The notes under the pieces: model-generated
What the model was told of the DNA's origin: nothing
Database searches by the model: none
Seen by the model: the letters and a program-made list of their open reading frames with translations, nothing else
Assembly: GCA_004362315.1 (NCBI GenBank)
Contig: SNWL01000008.1
Span: forward strand, 310,001 to 374,000
Direction of reading: 5' to 3'
From: Mycobacterium sp. BK086
Lineage (GTDB): Bacteria; Actinomycetota; Actinomycetes; Mycobacteriales; Mycobacteriaceae
DNA length: 64,000 nt
Shown here: piece after piece, positions 8,727 through 18,004 of the stretch
How positions within the stretch are numbered: the stretch's first letter is position 1
How the letters are laid out: each line of letters begins with the position of its first letter
Made by a program: the position numbers and the translations under genes

Positions 8727-9662
8727 TCAGTGCTCGTGCCTGCGTGACACCGCCGCCGCAAGCGCTCCACCGATCGCACCCAGCGCCAGCGCCGAGGGCA
8801 CCCCGATGCGGGCCGCTTTGCGCGCAGTCCGGAAATCGCGGATCTCCCAACCCCGCTCGCGGGCCAGTTCGCGCAAGTTGGCGTCCGGGTTGATCGCGAC
8901 GGCCGTGCCGACCAGGGACAGCATCGGCACGTCGTTGTAGCTGTCGGAGTAGGCGGTGCAGCGTTTGAGGTTCAGGCCCTCGCGAACGGCCAGCTGTCGC
9001 ACCGCGTGCGCCTTGCCGACGCCGTGCAGGATGTCGCCGACCAGACGGCCGGTGAAAACCCCGTCTGCCGACTCCGCGACCGTGCCCAGCGCGCCGGTCA
9101 GGCCCAGCCGCCGGGCGATCGTGTCGGCCAGCTCGTAGGGCGTCGCGGTGACCAGCCAGACCTGCTGGCCGGCATCCAGATGCATCTGGGCCAGCGCGCG
9201 GGTCCCCTGCCAGATCTTGTCGGCGATGATGTCGTCGTAGATCTCCTCGCCGACCGCGATCAGCTCGGCGGTCGAGCGGCCCTCGATGAAGGCCAGCGCC
9301 TTGGCCCTGCCCTCGGCCACGTCGTCGCTGTTCTCCCGGCCGGTCAGCTGGAACTTGGCCTGCGCGTAGATGAATTTGGCCATGTCGGCGTAGGTGAAGT
9401 ACTTGCGGGCGGCCAGGCCGCGACCGAAGTGCACCAGCGACGAGCCCTGCACCAACGTGTTGTCCACGTCGAAGAACGCCGCCGCCGTGAGGTCGGCGGG
9501 CGGCGGCTCGGCCGGCTCGGCGGCCTGTGGGCTGGGCTCGCGACGCGCGGCGATGCTGGCGTCGCGTGCCACGGCGCTGGCCTGCTCGGCGACCAACTCG
9601 TCGACGGCCCGCTCGGCGCTCGCATCGCCCGCGAGTTCCTGGTCGTGGTCCCCGGGCCCCAT
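8727..9662 (-). CDS. serB1: HAD-IB phosphatase, SerB1-like (Rv0505c)
   Basis: 311-residue HAD-superfamily IB phosphatase. It has an N-terminal Ala/Glu-rich extension (about 55 residues), the nucleophile motif [16 protein letters not shown], motif [12 protein letters not shown], and motif [19 protein letters not shown]. These fit the phosphoserine phosphatase-like/PlsC-associated HAD family. A hydrophobic C-terminus ([21 protein letters not shown]) suggests membrane association. Divergent from the glutaredoxin-like gene, as in Rv0505c/Rv0508; the mmpS2-mmpL2 pair of M. tuberculosis is missing. Activity as a true phosphoserine phosphatase is not proven by sequence. Confidence 0.85.
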   Translation of the reverse strand: MGPGDHDQELAGDASAERAVDELVAEQASAVARDASIAARREPSPQAAEPAEPPPADLTAAAFFDVDNTLVQGSSLVHFGRGLAARKYFTYADMAKFIYAQAKFQLTGRENSDDVAEGRAKALAFIEGRSTAELIAVGEEIYDDIIADKIWQGTRALAQMHLDAGQQVWLVTATPYELADTIARRLGLTGALGTVAESADGVFTGRLVGDILHGVGKAHAVRQLAVREGLNLKRCTAYSDSYNDVPMLSLVGTAVAINPDANLRELARERGWEIRDFRTARKAARIGVPSALALGAIGGALAAAVSRRHEH

Positions 9663-9692
9663 GGGACAACCCTAACTGCGACACTTGCTCGC

Positions 9693-9953
9693 GTGAGCCG
9701 CGCACACGTCGAGCTGTTGACCCGGGCCGGATGCTCCCTGTGCCAGCAGGTCCACGACCGGCTGACCGAGCTGGCCGCCGAGCTCGATTTCGAGCTCTCG
9801 GCCACCGACGTCGACGCCGCCGCGGCAGCCGGAGACAGCTCTCTACGAGCCGAATTCGGCGATCGGCTGCCTGTTGTCCTGCTCGACGGCCGCGAGCACA
9901 GTTACTGGGATGTGGACGTTCCGCGGTTACGAGCGGATCTCGCTGCGCGGTGA
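9693..9953 (+). CDS. Glutaredoxin-like protein (Rv0508-like)
   Basis: 86-residue thioredoxin-fold protein from GTG 9693 (VSRAHVELLTRAGCSLCQQV). The CSLC redox motif lies at residues 14-17 and a cis-Pro-type segment GDRLPVVLLDG near residue 60. It matches the glutaredoxin-like DUF836 family found upstream of hemA in mycobacteria. The open frame extends far upstream across the opposite gene, but the GTG just outside serB1 is the sensible start. It may act in thiol redox control; partner unknown. Confidence 0.8.
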   Translation: MSRAHVELLTRAGCSLCQQVHDRLTELAAELDFELSATDVDAAAAAGDSSLRAEFGDRLPVVLLDGREHSYWDVDVPRLRADLAAR

Positions 9954-10060
9954 ACGACCGCTGGAATTTGGCCAGCCGCCTGCGCAGCGTTTACCGTGGA
10001 AGTAAGTTTCACTAACGGAGCATTCCGTGACAGCAAGGGAGCGGGCCAGGTGATCGTGCC

Positions 10061-11428
10061 GTGAGCGTGCTGCTGTTCGGGGTGTCGCATCGAAGCGCCC
10101 CCGTTTCTGTCCTTGAGCAGTTGTCCACGGACGAGTCCGACCAGGTCAAAATCATCGACCAGATCCTCCAGTCGTCGCTGGTGACCGAGGCGATGGTGCT
10201 GTCCACCTGCAACCGGGTCGAGGTCTACGCGGTGGTCGACGCCTTCCACGGCGGGCTGTCGGCGATCGGCCAGGTGCTGGCCGAGCATTCCGGTATGTCG
10301 ATGGGCGATCTGACCAAGTACGCCTACGTCCGCTACAGCGAGGCCGCTGTCGAGCACCTCTTCGCCGTCGCGAGTGGTCTGGACAGCGCGGTGATCGGCG
10401 AGCAGCAGGTGCTCGGCCAGGTCCGCCGTGCCTATGCCAACGCCGAGACCAACAAGACCGTCGGGCGGGTGCTGCACGACCTGGCCCAGCGTGCGCTGTC
10501 GGTGGGCAAGCGGGTGCACTCCGAGACTTCGATCGACGCCGCGGGGGCCAGTGTGGTGTCCGTCGCACTCGACATTGCCGGATCACGGCTCAGCGGGCTC
10601 GGTGGGCGCACCGCCACCGTCGTCGGCGCCGGCTCCATGGGCGGCCTGTCGGTGGCGCACCTGCTGCGCGCCGGCGTCACCCACATCGACGTCGTCAACC
10701 GCTCGCTGCCCCGCGCCGAGCGGCTGGCCGAGAACATCCGCGCGCAGGGTGCCACCGCGCAGGCGCTGACCCTCGAGCATCTCCCGGAAGCACTGGCCGC
10801 CGCCGATGTGGTGGTCAGCTGTACCGGCGCGGTCCGCCCGGTGGTGTCGCTGGCCGACGTGCACAACGCACTGGCCACCACCCGCCGCGACGAGACCGCC
10901 CCGCCGCTGGTCCTCTGCGACCTCGGAATGCCCCGCGATGTCGACCCCGCCGTGGCCGGCTTGCCCGGTGTTTCGGTCATCGACATGGACCGGGTGCAGC
11001 GTGAACCGTCCGCCCGGGCCGCGGCCACCGACGCCGAAGCTGCCCGCCAGATCGTCGCCGCCGAGGTTGCCAGCTACCTGACCGGACAGCGGATGTCCGA
11101 GGTCACCCCCACTGTCACCGCCCTTCGCCAGCGCGCCGCCGACGTCGTCGAGGCCGAGCTGTTGCGGCTGGACAACCGGCTGCCGGGCCTGGACGACTCG
11201 CAGCGCGACGAGGTCGCCCGTACCGTGCGCCGAGTGGTCGACAAGCTGCTGCACGCCCCGACTGTGCGGGTCAAGCAGCTGGCCAGCGCGCCCGGTGGCG
11301 ACAGCTACGCCGAGGCGTTGCGGGAACTCTTCGAACTCGATCCACAGGCCGTCGACGCCGTCGCCGCGGGTGAATTGCCCCTGCCGGCAACGGAATTCGA
11401 TCAAGGCCGAGCAGACGGTACCGGGTAG
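10061..11428 (+). CDS. hemA: Glutamyl-tRNA reductase
   Basis: 455-residue GluTR, first committed step of C5-pathway tetrapyrrole synthesis, reducing glutamyl-tRNA(Glu) to glutamate-1-semialdehyde with NADPH. The N-terminal domain starts [20 protein letters not shown]; the catalytic Cys is C50 in [26 protein letters not shown] follows, then a Rossmann domain [11 protein letters not shown] and a dimerisation tail. It begins the hemA-hemC-hemD-hemB operon and works with HemL encoded at 27.5 kb. A GTG start at 10061 is used. Upstream lies a TTAC/GTAA inverted repeat (9991-10005) of unknown meaning. Confidence 0.96.
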   Translation: MSVLLFGVSHRSAPVSVLEQLSTDESDQVKIIDQILQSSLVTEAMVLSTCNRVEVYAVVDAFHGGLSAIGQVLAEHSGMSMGDLTKYAYVRYSEAAVEHLFAVASGLDSAVIGEQQVLGQVRRAYANAETNKTVGRVLHDLAQRALSVGKRVHSETSIDAAGASVVSVALDIAGSRLSGLGGRTATVVGAGSMGGLSVAHLLRAGVTHIDVVNRSLPRAERLAENIRAQGATAQALTLEHLPEALAAADVVVSCTGAVRPVVSLADVHNALATTRRDETAPPLVLCDLGMPRDVDPAVAGLPGVSVIDMDRVQREPSARAAATDAEAARQIVAAEVASYLTGQRMSEVTPTVTALRQRAADVVEAELLRLDNRLPGLDDSQRDEVARTVRRVVDKLLHAPTVRVKQLASAPGGDSYAEALRELFELDPQAVDAVAAGELPLPATEFDQGRADGTG

Positions 11429-11433
11429 CGCGG

Positions 11434-12405
11434 TTGGCCAGCAGTAACGACGCGGTAATCCGGATCGGTACCCGGGGCAGCCTGCTGGCGACAACGCAGG
11501 CCGGGACCATTAGAGACCAACTCATCGAGCGCGGGCATCCCGCCGAGCTGGTCATCATCAGCACCGAGGGTGACCGATCGGACAAGCCGGTCGCCGAGAT
11601 CGGGGTGGGCGTGTTCACCGCCGCCCTGCGTGAAGCCATCGCCGACGGCCGCGTGGACATGGCCGTGCACTCGTACAAGGATTTGCCGACGGCTCCCGAC
11701 GACCGGTTCGTCATCGCCGCCATCCCTCCTCGGCAGGACGCCCGCGACGCGTTGGTGGCGCGCGACGGGATGGTCCTGGGGGAGTTGCCGACCGGCTCGG
11801 TGATCGGCACGAGCTCCGTGCGACGGGCGGCACAGCTTAGAGCACTGGGTCTCGGTTTGGAAATCCGCCCCCTAAGAGGCAACCTAGATACCAGGTTGAA
11901 CAGGGTAAGCAGTGGTGATCTCGACGCCATCGTGGTTGCCCGGGCGGGCCTGGCCCGCCTCGGACGACTCGGCGATGTCACCGAGACGCTGGAGCCGGTA
12001 CAGATGTTGCCAGCGCCGGCTCAAGGTGCGCTCGCGGTCGAGTGCCGCGCAGGCGACACCGAGCTCGCGACGCTGTTGGGAGAGCTGGACGATCCCGACA
12101 CCCGCGCCGCGGTCACCGCCGAGCGAACCCTGCTGGCCGAACTGGAGGCGGGTTGTTCCGCACCGGTGGGCGCGATCGCCGAGGTCGTCGAGTCCATCGA
12201 TGACGACGGCCGCGTCTTCGACGAGCTGTCACTACGCGCATGCGTGGCGGCAGCAGACGGATCCGACGTGATTCGTGCGTCCGGTATCGGCACTCCCGGC
12301 CGGTCCGCAGAGCTGGGGCTCTCGGTCGCCGCGGAGTTGTTCGAACTCGGTGCGCGCGAGGTCATGTCGGTACAACTCCGCGATGAAGCGGTAGAGCGGG
12401 AGTGA
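11434..12405 (+). CDS. hemC: Porphobilinogen deaminase (hydroxymethylbilane synthase)
   Basis: 323-residue HMBS that condenses four porphobilinogens. Key segments: [66 protein letters not shown], and the dipyrromethane-cofactor Cys in [11 protein letters not shown]. The only credible start is TTG 11434, 5 nt after hemA. Codon use is unusual between about 11835 and 11913, with AGA, AGG and CTA codons clustered in an otherwise GC-rich gene. Followed 4 nt later by hemD. Confidence 0.95.
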   Translation: MASSNDAVIRIGTRGSLLATTQAGTIRDQLIERGHPAELVIISTEGDRSDKPVAEIGVGVFTAALREAIADGRVDMAVHSYKDLPTAPDDRFVIAAIPPRQDARDALVARDGMVLGELPTGSVIGTSSVRRAAQLRALGLGLEIRPLRGNLDTRLNRVSSGDLDAIVVARAGLARLGRLGDVTETLEPVQMLPAPAQGALAVECRAGDTELATLLGELDDPDTRAAVTAERTLLAELEAGCSAPVGAIAEVVESIDDDGRVFDELSLRACVAAADGSDVIRASGIGTPGRSAELGLSVAAELFELGAREVMSVQLRDEAVERE

Positions 12406-12409
12406 AGCG

Positions 12410-14074
12410 ATGACTGGGCATGTGAGCGGTCGGGGACGTAAGGCGAAGCCGGGACACATCACGTTCGTCGGCTCGGGTCCAGGTGACCCCAACCTGTTGA
12501 CGACGCGTGCCCGCACCGTGTTGGCCAATGCCGCGCTGGTGTTCACCGACCCGGACGTGCCACCGGCCATCCTGGCCGTGGTCGGCACCGATCTGCCGCC
12601 CGCCGTCGGCCCCGCCCCGGCGCCCGCCCCCGACGAAGCTGTCCAGGGCCATGACGAGACCGCGCCGCCGGTCGTCAACGTCGGCCCCGACATCCGCCCC
12701 GCCCTCGGTGATCCGGCCGAGGTGGCCAAGACCCTGGTGACCGAGGCCAAGACCGGCTTCGACGTGGTGCGCCTGGTCGCCGGTGATCCGCTGTCGGTCG
12801 ATTCGGTGATCACCGAGGTCAACGCGGTGGCCCGAGCCCACGCCGAGTTCGAGATCGTCCCCGGCCTGCCCGCCACCAGCGCGGTGCCCACCTACGCGGG
12901 ACTGCCGCTGGGTTCGGCGCACACCGTCGCCGACGTGCGCGGCGAGGTCGACTGGGCGGCGCTGGCCGCCGCCCCCGGCCCGCTGATCCTGACCGCGAGC
13001 GCCTCGCACCTGCCCGAGGCCGCCCGCACCCTGATCGAGTACGGCCTGGCCGACGGCACCCCGTGCGTGGTCACCTCCAACGGCACCACCTGCGCGCAGC
13101 GGTCGGTGGAGACCACCCTGCAGGGACTGACCGATCGCGCCACCCTGGCCTGCAACAGTGATCCGGCCGGCCCGCTGACCGGCACGCTGGTCGCCACCAT
13201 CGGCAAGACCGTGGCGCACCGCGCGAAGCTGAACTGGTGGGAGAGCCGGGCCCTGTACGGCTGGACCGTGCTGGTGCCGCGCACCAAGGATCAGGCCGGC
13301 GAGATGAGCGACCGGCTGGTCGGCCATGGCGCCCTGCCCATCGAGGTGCCGACCATCGCGGTCGAGCCGCCGCGTAGCCCGGCCCAAATGGAAAGGGCCG
13401 TCAAGGGTTTGGTCGACGGTCGCTACCAGTGGGTGGTCTTCACCTCCACCAACGCGGTACGCGCGGTGTGGGAGAAGTTCGGTGAGTTCGGTCTGGACGC
13501 TCGTGCCTTCTCCGGCGTGAAGATCGCCTGCGTCGGCGAGTCGACCGCCGACCGGGTCCGCGCCTTCGGCGTGAGCCCCGAGCTGGTGCCCGCAGGCGAA
13601 CAGTCATCGCTGGGTCTGCTCGACGAATTCCCGGAGTACGACAGCATTTTCGATCCGGTGAACCGGGTGCTGCTGCCGCGTGCCGACATCGCCACCGAGA
13701 CACTGGCCGAGGGTCTGCGTGACCGTGGCTGGGAGATCGAGGACGTCACCGCCTACCGCACCGTGCGCGCGGCACCGCCGCCGGCGGAGACCCGCGAGAT
13801 GATCAAGACCGGCGGTTTCGACGCGGTGTGCTTCACCTCCAGCTCGACCGTTCGCAACCTGGTCGGCATCGCGGGTAAGCCGCACGCTCGCACCATCGTG
13901 GCGTGCATCGGCCCGAAGACGGCGGAGACCGCTGCGGAATTCGGTCTGCGGGTGGACGTTCAGCCCGAGACGGCCGCGGTCGGCCCACTGGTCGACGCGC
14001 TGGCCGAGCATGCCGCCCGGCTTCGTGCCGAGGGGGCGTTGCCTCCGCCGCGCAAAAAGAGCCGACGCCGCTAG
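12410..14074 (+). CDS. hemD: Uroporphyrinogen-III methyltransferase-like/uroporphyrinogen-III synthase fusion
   Basis: 554-residue two-domain protein. The N-terminal part (to about 260) is a tetrapyrrole methylase fold with HITFVGSGPGDPNLLTTRA, VVRLVAGDPLS and VPGLPATSAVP. The C-terminal HemD domain (about 270-545) has the GWTVLVPRTKDQ start, WVVFTSTNAVRAVWE and FDAVCFTSSSTVRNL, with a basic tail KKSRRR. HemD cyclises hydroxymethylbilane to uroporphyrinogen III. The methylase part departs from canonical SUMT motifs (AGDP for GGDP, interrupted PGxTSA), so its activity is uncertain. The same fusion occurs in Rv0511. Operon position between hemC and hemB is standard. Confidence 0.93.
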   Translation: MTGHVSGRGRKAKPGHITFVGSGPGDPNLLTTRARTVLANAALVFTDPDVPPAILAVVGTDLPPAVGPAPAPAPDEAVQGHDETAPPVVNVGPDIRPALGDPAEVAKTLVTEAKTGFDVVRLVAGDPLSVDSVITEVNAVARAHAEFEIVPGLPATSAVPTYAGLPLGSAHTVADVRGEVDWAALAAAPGPLILTASASHLPEAARTLIEYGLADGTPCVVTSNGTTCAQRSVETTLQGLTDRATLACNSDPAGPLTGTLVATIGKTVAHRAKLNWWESRALYGWTVLVPRTKDQAGEMSDRLVGHGALPIEVPTIAVEPPRSPAQMERAVKGLVDGRYQWVVFTSTNAVRAVWEKFGEFGLDARAFSGVKIACVGESTADRVRAFGVSPELVPAGEQSSLGLLDEFPEYDSIFDPVNRVLLPRADIATETLAEGLRDRGWEIEDVTAYRTVRAAPPPAETREMIKTGGFDAVCFTSSSTVRNLVGIAGKPHARTIVACIGPKTAETAAEFGLRVDVQPETAAVGPLVDALAEHAARLRAEGALPPPRKKSRRR

Positions 14075-14083
14075 GAGGCGTGT

Positions 14084-15064
14084 GTGCCGTATCCGAGACA
14101 GCGTCCGCGCCGGCTGCGCTCAACCCCGGCACTGCGCCGGTTGGTGGCCGAAACATCTTTGGAGCCAAGGCATTTGGTGCTTCCGATGTTCGTCGCCGAC
14201 GGGATATCGGAATCGCGGCCCATCGCTTCCATGCCGGGCGTCGTCCAGCACACCCGTGAGTCGCTGCGCCGTGCCGCCGCCCAGGCCGTCGATGCCGGCG
14301 TCGGCGGGCTGATGTTGTTCGGGGTGCCGCGAGAATCGGACAAGGACGCGACCGGGTCGTGCGGTGTGGATCCCGACGGCATCCTCAACGTTGCGCTGCG
14401 CGACCTGGCCAAGGATCTCGGCGAGGACACCGTGCTGATGGCCGACACCTGCCTGGACGAGTTCACCGACCACGGACATTGCGGCGTGATCGACGCGCGT
14501 GGCCGCGTCGATAACGACGCCACCAACGCTCAGTACGTCAAACTCGCTGTGGCCCAGGCTGAATCGGGTGCGCGAGTGGTCGGGCCGAGCGGCATGATGG
14601 ACGGTCAGGTGGCCGCCATCCGCGACGGACTCGACGCGGCCGGGTTCACCGACGTGCTGATCCTGGCGTACGCGGCGAAGTTCGCGTCGGCGTTCTACGG
14701 CCCGTTCCGCGACGCGGTGGCCTCCAGCCTGCAGGGGGACCGGCGTACCTACCAGCAAGAGAGCGGTAACGCGCGAGAGGCGTTGCGCGAGATCACACTC
14801 GACATCGAAGAGGGTGCCGACATCATCATGGTCAAGCCCGCCATGTCCTATCTGGACGTCGTGCGCGCGGCCGCCGACGTCTCGCCGGTGCCCGTTGCCG
14901 CCTACCAGGTATCGGGGGAGTACGCGATGATCAGCGCCGCCGCGGCCAACGGCTGGATCGACGGCCGGGCCGCCGCACTCGAGTCGTTGACCAGTATCCG
15001 GCGGGCCGGAGCGGACATCGTCCTGACCTACTGGGCTGCCGACGTGGCGGGCTGGCTGGCGTGA
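14084..15064 (+). CDS. hemB: Delta-aminolevulinic acid dehydratase (porphobilinogen synthase)
   Basis: 326-residue ALAD that condenses two ALA molecules. Schiff-base lysines are K199 (YAAKFASAFYGPF) and K251 (MVKPAMSYLD). The metal-binding region reads ADTCLDEFTDHGHCG, with C123 and C133 but Asp125 in place of the middle Cys of the Zn-type triad. A start at GTG 14084 is supported by AGGAGG at 14073-14078. It overlaps the next membrane-protein start by 4 nt. This completes the early haem pathway encoded in the window. Confidence 0.96.
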   Translation: MPYPRQRPRRLRSTPALRRLVAETSLEPRHLVLPMFVADGISESRPIASMPGVVQHTRESLRRAAAQAVDAGVGGLMLFGVPRESDKDATGSCGVDPDGILNVALRDLAKDLGEDTVLMADTCLDEFTDHGHCGVIDARGRVDNDATNAQYVKLAVAQAESGARVVGPSGMMDGQVAAIRDGLDAAGFTDVLILAYAAKFASAFYGPFRDAVASSLQGDRRTYQQESGNAREALREITLDIEEGADIIMVKPAMSYLDVVRAAADVSPVPVAAYQVSGEYAMISAAAANGWIDGRAAALESLTSIRRAGADIVLTYWAADVAGWLA

Positions 15065-15483
15065 GTCACCAACAGCCGTCCGAGGCTCCCGCGCGTCCGG
15101 CCGATGTCGACACCGGATTCTGGCTGTGGCTCATCGCGCTGCCGTTGATGGTGATCGGCTACGTGGCCAACGCCTACTTCGCGGCGGGTAAGCAGGCCTC
15201 GTTCCTGGTCGTCGGCGTCAGCGTGCTGATCGCGCTCACGGTGGCCGCCGTGGTCGTCACGTTCCTGTTCTTGATGCGGTCCGGGTATCGCTGGACCCGC
15301 ACACTGCTGACCGGTGGTGGGCTGGCCACCGTGATCTACACCGGGGCCAATCTGTTCGGCGCCGACCGCGACCCCGTGCAGGCGGTGATCTTCGCGGTCA
15401 CCGGCATCATCGGGTCGGTGCTGATCCTGGGTGGCGCGTTCCTGTTGCACCGGCAGGACGCCCAAGGGTTCTTCACCAAGTGA
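15061..15483 (+). CDS. Four-helix membrane protein of unknown function
   Basis: 140-residue protein with about four hydrophobic segments (FWLWLIALPLMVIGYVANAYF; FLVVGVSVLIALTVAAVVVTFLFL; TLLTGGGLATVIYTGANLF; AVIFAVTGIIGSVLILGGAFLL). The GTG start overlaps the hemB stop by 4 nt, so it is co-transcribed with the haem genes. I do not recognise a characterised family. A link to haem or membrane redox is only inferred from position. Confidence 0.75.
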   Translation: MSHQQPSEAPARPADVDTGFWLWLIALPLMVIGYVANAYFAAGKQASFLVVGVSVLIALTVAAVVVTFLFLMRSGYRWTRTLLTGGGLATVIYTGANLFGADRDPVQAVIFAVTGIIGSVLILGGAFLLHRQDAQGFFTK

Positions 15484-15503
15484 ACCGATAGGCTGGCCCG
15501 ACC

Positions 15504-15896
15504 ATGACCGCAACCCAACCCAGGCCTCGCGCCTTCAACGTCGCGTTTTGGCTGCTAATGGTCGGTTCCGTGATGCTCATGGGCGGTGGCCTGATCGCTG
15601 CGACCGCGAACATCCCGGTCCTATTCCGAGGCGCAGGCATTATCTGCGTCGTTGCAGGGGCGCTGATCGCGTTTCTGGCTGGGCGGGTCCGTAAGACTGA
15701 TGACCCGCGATTTCGTCGCGCTACCTTGGCCCTCTCGTTCATGGTCGTCGTCTTGGTGTCGGTGGTCGCAGCGCTCGGCATCGTCCACCTCCTCGCGCTG
15801 TTGTCGGTCTTGCCCCTCTTGGTAGGGGCGATGCTGCTGAGCCGACCCGCCGCCACAGGGTGGGCTGTTGAAGACTCGGCGAAGCCCGATGCTTGA
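15504..15896 (+). CDS. Small hypothetical membrane protein
   Basis: 130-residue protein with about four hydrophobic helices (VAFWLLMVGSVMLMGGGLIAA; GAGIICVVAGALIAFLAG; LSFMVVVLVSVVAALGIVHLL; LLSVLPLLVGAMLL). It is slightly less GC-rich than its neighbours and is inserted between two members of the hemB-linked membrane gene run. No recognised family. It overlaps the next start by 8 nt. Confidence 0.65.
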   Translation: MTATQPRPRAFNVAFWLLMVGSVMLMGGGLIAATANIPVLFRGAGIICVVAGALIAFLAGRVRKTDDPRFRRATLALSFMVVVLVSVVAALGIVHLLALLSVLPLLVGAMLLSRPAATGWAVEDSAKPDA

Positions 15897-16395
15897 GGAT
15901 CAGCCGATCGAACAGCCGGAGCGGCTGTTCTTCGAGAACGGCGCCAGCTGGTACTGGCTGCTGGCCGGTCCGGTGTCGGCGATCGCGATGCTGCTCATCC
16001 AGTTCAAGGGCGGCGTCGGCTTTCAGCCGTGGGTTCCGTTGATCTTCCTGGTGCTGGTGACGGGCTTCCTCGGCCTACAGGTCAAGGCCGCGCGGATCCA
16101 CACCAGCGTCGAGCTGACCCGTGACGCCCTGCGCGAGGGCACCGAGGTCACTCCGTTGACCCACATCGTCGGGGTGTTTCCCGAAGCCGAGTACTCGGTG
16201 AAATCCCGTGGGCCACTGGAGAAATGGCAGCAGGCGCGGGCGCTCGGCGAATTGTCCGGGGTGCCGCGCGGCCGTACCGGGATCGGTGTCGAGCTCTCCG
16301 GCAAGCGCACCGCGCAGGCATGGGCGCGCAATCATCGGGGCCTGCGGGCCGCGCTCACCGAACTGGTCGGGGAGAAGACGGCGAGCGCTCAGTGA
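15889..16395 (+). CDS. Membrane-anchored protein, DUF3093-like, Rv0513-like
   Basis: 168-residue protein from ATG 15889 (MLEDQPIEQPERLFFENGASW). Two closely spaced helices (WYWLLAGPVSAIAMLLIQF; WVPLIFLVLVTGFLGLQV) are followed by a soluble domain of about 100 residues ending in ALTELVGEKTASAQ. Size and position behind hemB fit Rv0513. A TTG at 15868 is possible but has no better support. The domain label is tentative; function unknown. Confidence 0.72.
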   Translation: MLEDQPIEQPERLFFENGASWYWLLAGPVSAIAMLLIQFKGGVGFQPWVPLIFLVLVTGFLGLQVKAARIHTSVELTRDALREGTEVTPLTHIVGVFPEAEYSVKSRGPLEKWQQARALGELSGVPRGRTGIGVELSGKRTAQAWARNHRGLRAALTELVGEKTASAQ

Positions 16396-16679
16396 GGCAT
16401 GTCATCCAGCTGGTGCTGGCCGTGCTGGCGTCGGCGGGCGCGGTCATCACCACGTTGCAGGCCCGCAGTGTGGTCTCGGTGGCGCCGGTCGCCGACGGTC
16501 AGCCCTCGACGACATCGTTCGCTTTCGATCCGCCGCTGATGATGTTGACCTGGCTCTTGATCACCGCGGCCGGCGTGCTGGCCGTGCTGGGCATCGCGGG
16601 TCTGGTCCGGGCCAGGAAGGCCCGTGAGGCCGTGCTCAGTACACCCGCGTCTGCCCCTCCAGCACCGGAACCGTCGTAG
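16392..16679 (+). CDS. Two-helix membrane protein, Rv0514-like
   Basis: 95-residue protein from GTG 16392, overlapping the preceding stop by 4 nt. Helices are VIQLVLAVLASAGAVITTL and MLTWLLITAAGVLAVLGIAGLV, separated by a short polar loop, with a Pro/Ala tail. Size and position behind hemB match Rv0514. The 3' 44 nt overlap the convergent amidohydrolase gene. Function unknown. Confidence 0.72.
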   Translation: MRHVIQLVLAVLASAGAVITTLQARSVVSVAPVADGQPSTTSFAFDPPLMMLTWLLITAAGVLAVLGIAGLVRARKAREAVLSTPASAPPAPEPS

Positions 16680-17790
16680 GCAGCTTGTAGGTCTGCACGC
16701 CGTTACGCCACATCACGGCGTCGCGGGCGTGCTCGGGCAGGTGCTTGACCAGCCAGCGCGGATCGTCGAACGTCCAGTGCGGGTAGTCGCTGGAGAACAG
16801 CAGGATCTTTTCGCATTCCATCCACTCGAAGGCGCGCAGCAGCTCGGTCTTGTCCTCGGGGTAGTCCAGCGGCTGAGTGGTGAACTTGATGTGGTCCTTG
16901 ACGTAGTCGGACGGTTTGCGCTTGATACCGGTCCACGAGGGACGGGCGGCGTAGATGGCGTCCATCCGCCACATCAGCGGAAGGATCCAGTTGAACGCGT
17001 GCTCGACGAACACGATGCGCAGGGTGGGATAGCGATCGAAGACCCCGTCGAAGATCAGGCTCATCACCTGGTTGGCGGCCAGAAGCGAGTAGGTGACCAT
17101 GAAGTCGTGGTTGTAGCTGGGTAGGCCGACCGGCGGGATCGGCAGGTTCTCGTACTTGCCGCGGCCCAGGTGGCAGCTGACGGCGATGTCGTGTTTGGTG
17201 GCGGCCGCCCACACGGGGTCGTAGCGCGGGTCTCCCCATGACGGGCGGGGTTCGGCCTTGATCAGGATCTGTGCCATGTACGGGTGGCCGGCCCATGTCT
17301 CGATTTCGCGGGCCGCCCCGTCGGGATCCTCGATAGCCACCGAGATCGATCCGCGCCAGCGTTCGTGCCAGTTGTTGCGGCTGTCCAGCCAGTGCTCGTC
17401 GAGCCAGAGGTTCGTCGCGATGGCCGCGGCCTGGGCCGCGTCGGCCAGCCGGGCGCCGGGAGCCAGCGGCTCCAGGATGCAGATATCGGCGCCGGCCTCC
17501 ATGACCAGCTGGCGAAACGCCAGGTCAGGGTCGCTGCCGGCGAACTCGCCGTCGTCAGGGAACGTGTCGGTGCGCATCGCGAAGGCGTGCGCGTAATCGG
17601 GGGCGTCGTAGTAGATCTGTTCGCCGACGGGGTGGCTGAGGAAGTAGGTCGAACGCCAGGGCTCGGGGATGTAGTCGATCAGCACGCCACGCCGCGGCAC
17701 CGGGTGGACATCGGAGTCCACGCACCGTACGGCGATGTGTTCGGTCGGCGCCGACCGCTGCTCGATATGCGTCAGAGTCATGCCGGTCAT
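16636..17790 (-). CDS. Amidohydrolase-2 family metal-dependent hydrolase
   Basis: 384-residue TIM-barrel protein of the amidohydrolase-related (ACMSD-like) family. Likely metal-site segments are CVDSDVHPV near the N-terminus, DIAVSCHLG in the middle, RIVFVEHAFNW and LLFSSDYPHWTFDD. These match the D-x-H, H, H/E, D ligand order of the family. Relatives decarboxylate or hydrolyse aromatic or aliphatic acids in degradation pathways; substrate here is unknown. Its 3' end overlaps the Rv0514-like gene by 44 nt. No adjacent pathway partner is evident. Confidence 0.85.
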   Translation of the reverse strand: MTGMTLTHIEQRSAPTEHIAVRCVDSDVHPVPRRGVLIDYIPEPWRSTYFLSHPVGEQIYYDAPDYAHAFAMRTDTFPDDGEFAGSDPDLAFRQLVMEAGADICILEPLAPGARLADAAQAAAIATNLWLDEHWLDSRNNWHERWRGSISVAIEDPDGAAREIETWAGHPYMAQILIKAEPRPSWGDPRYDPVWAAATKHDIAVSCHLGRGKYENLPIPPVGLPSYNHDFMVTYSLLAANQVMSLIFDGVFDRYPTLRIVFVEHAFNWILPLMWRMDAIYAARPSWTGIKRKPSDYVKDHIKFTTQPLDYPEDKTELLRAFEWMECEKILLFSSDYPHWTFDDPRWLVKHLPEHARDAVMWRNGVQTYKLPTTVPVLEGQTRVY

Positions 17791-18004
17791 CTCTTCGTCG
17801 TCGTTGCCGTCATTGTCCCACCGACGTGCGCGTGGTTCGCCGCAAAAATGAAGTAGTCACCTACGCATGTCGTGAGCAGGGTTATGCGGGACAGTTGATG
17901 ACGGGGGAGCGACAGTGCCGTTGCCGCGACGGGAATGAATTCAAACCTGTTCTGCGACAGGGTGATACGTAGATCGACGCACGATCGTGGCGCGAGGAGG
18001 GGGC

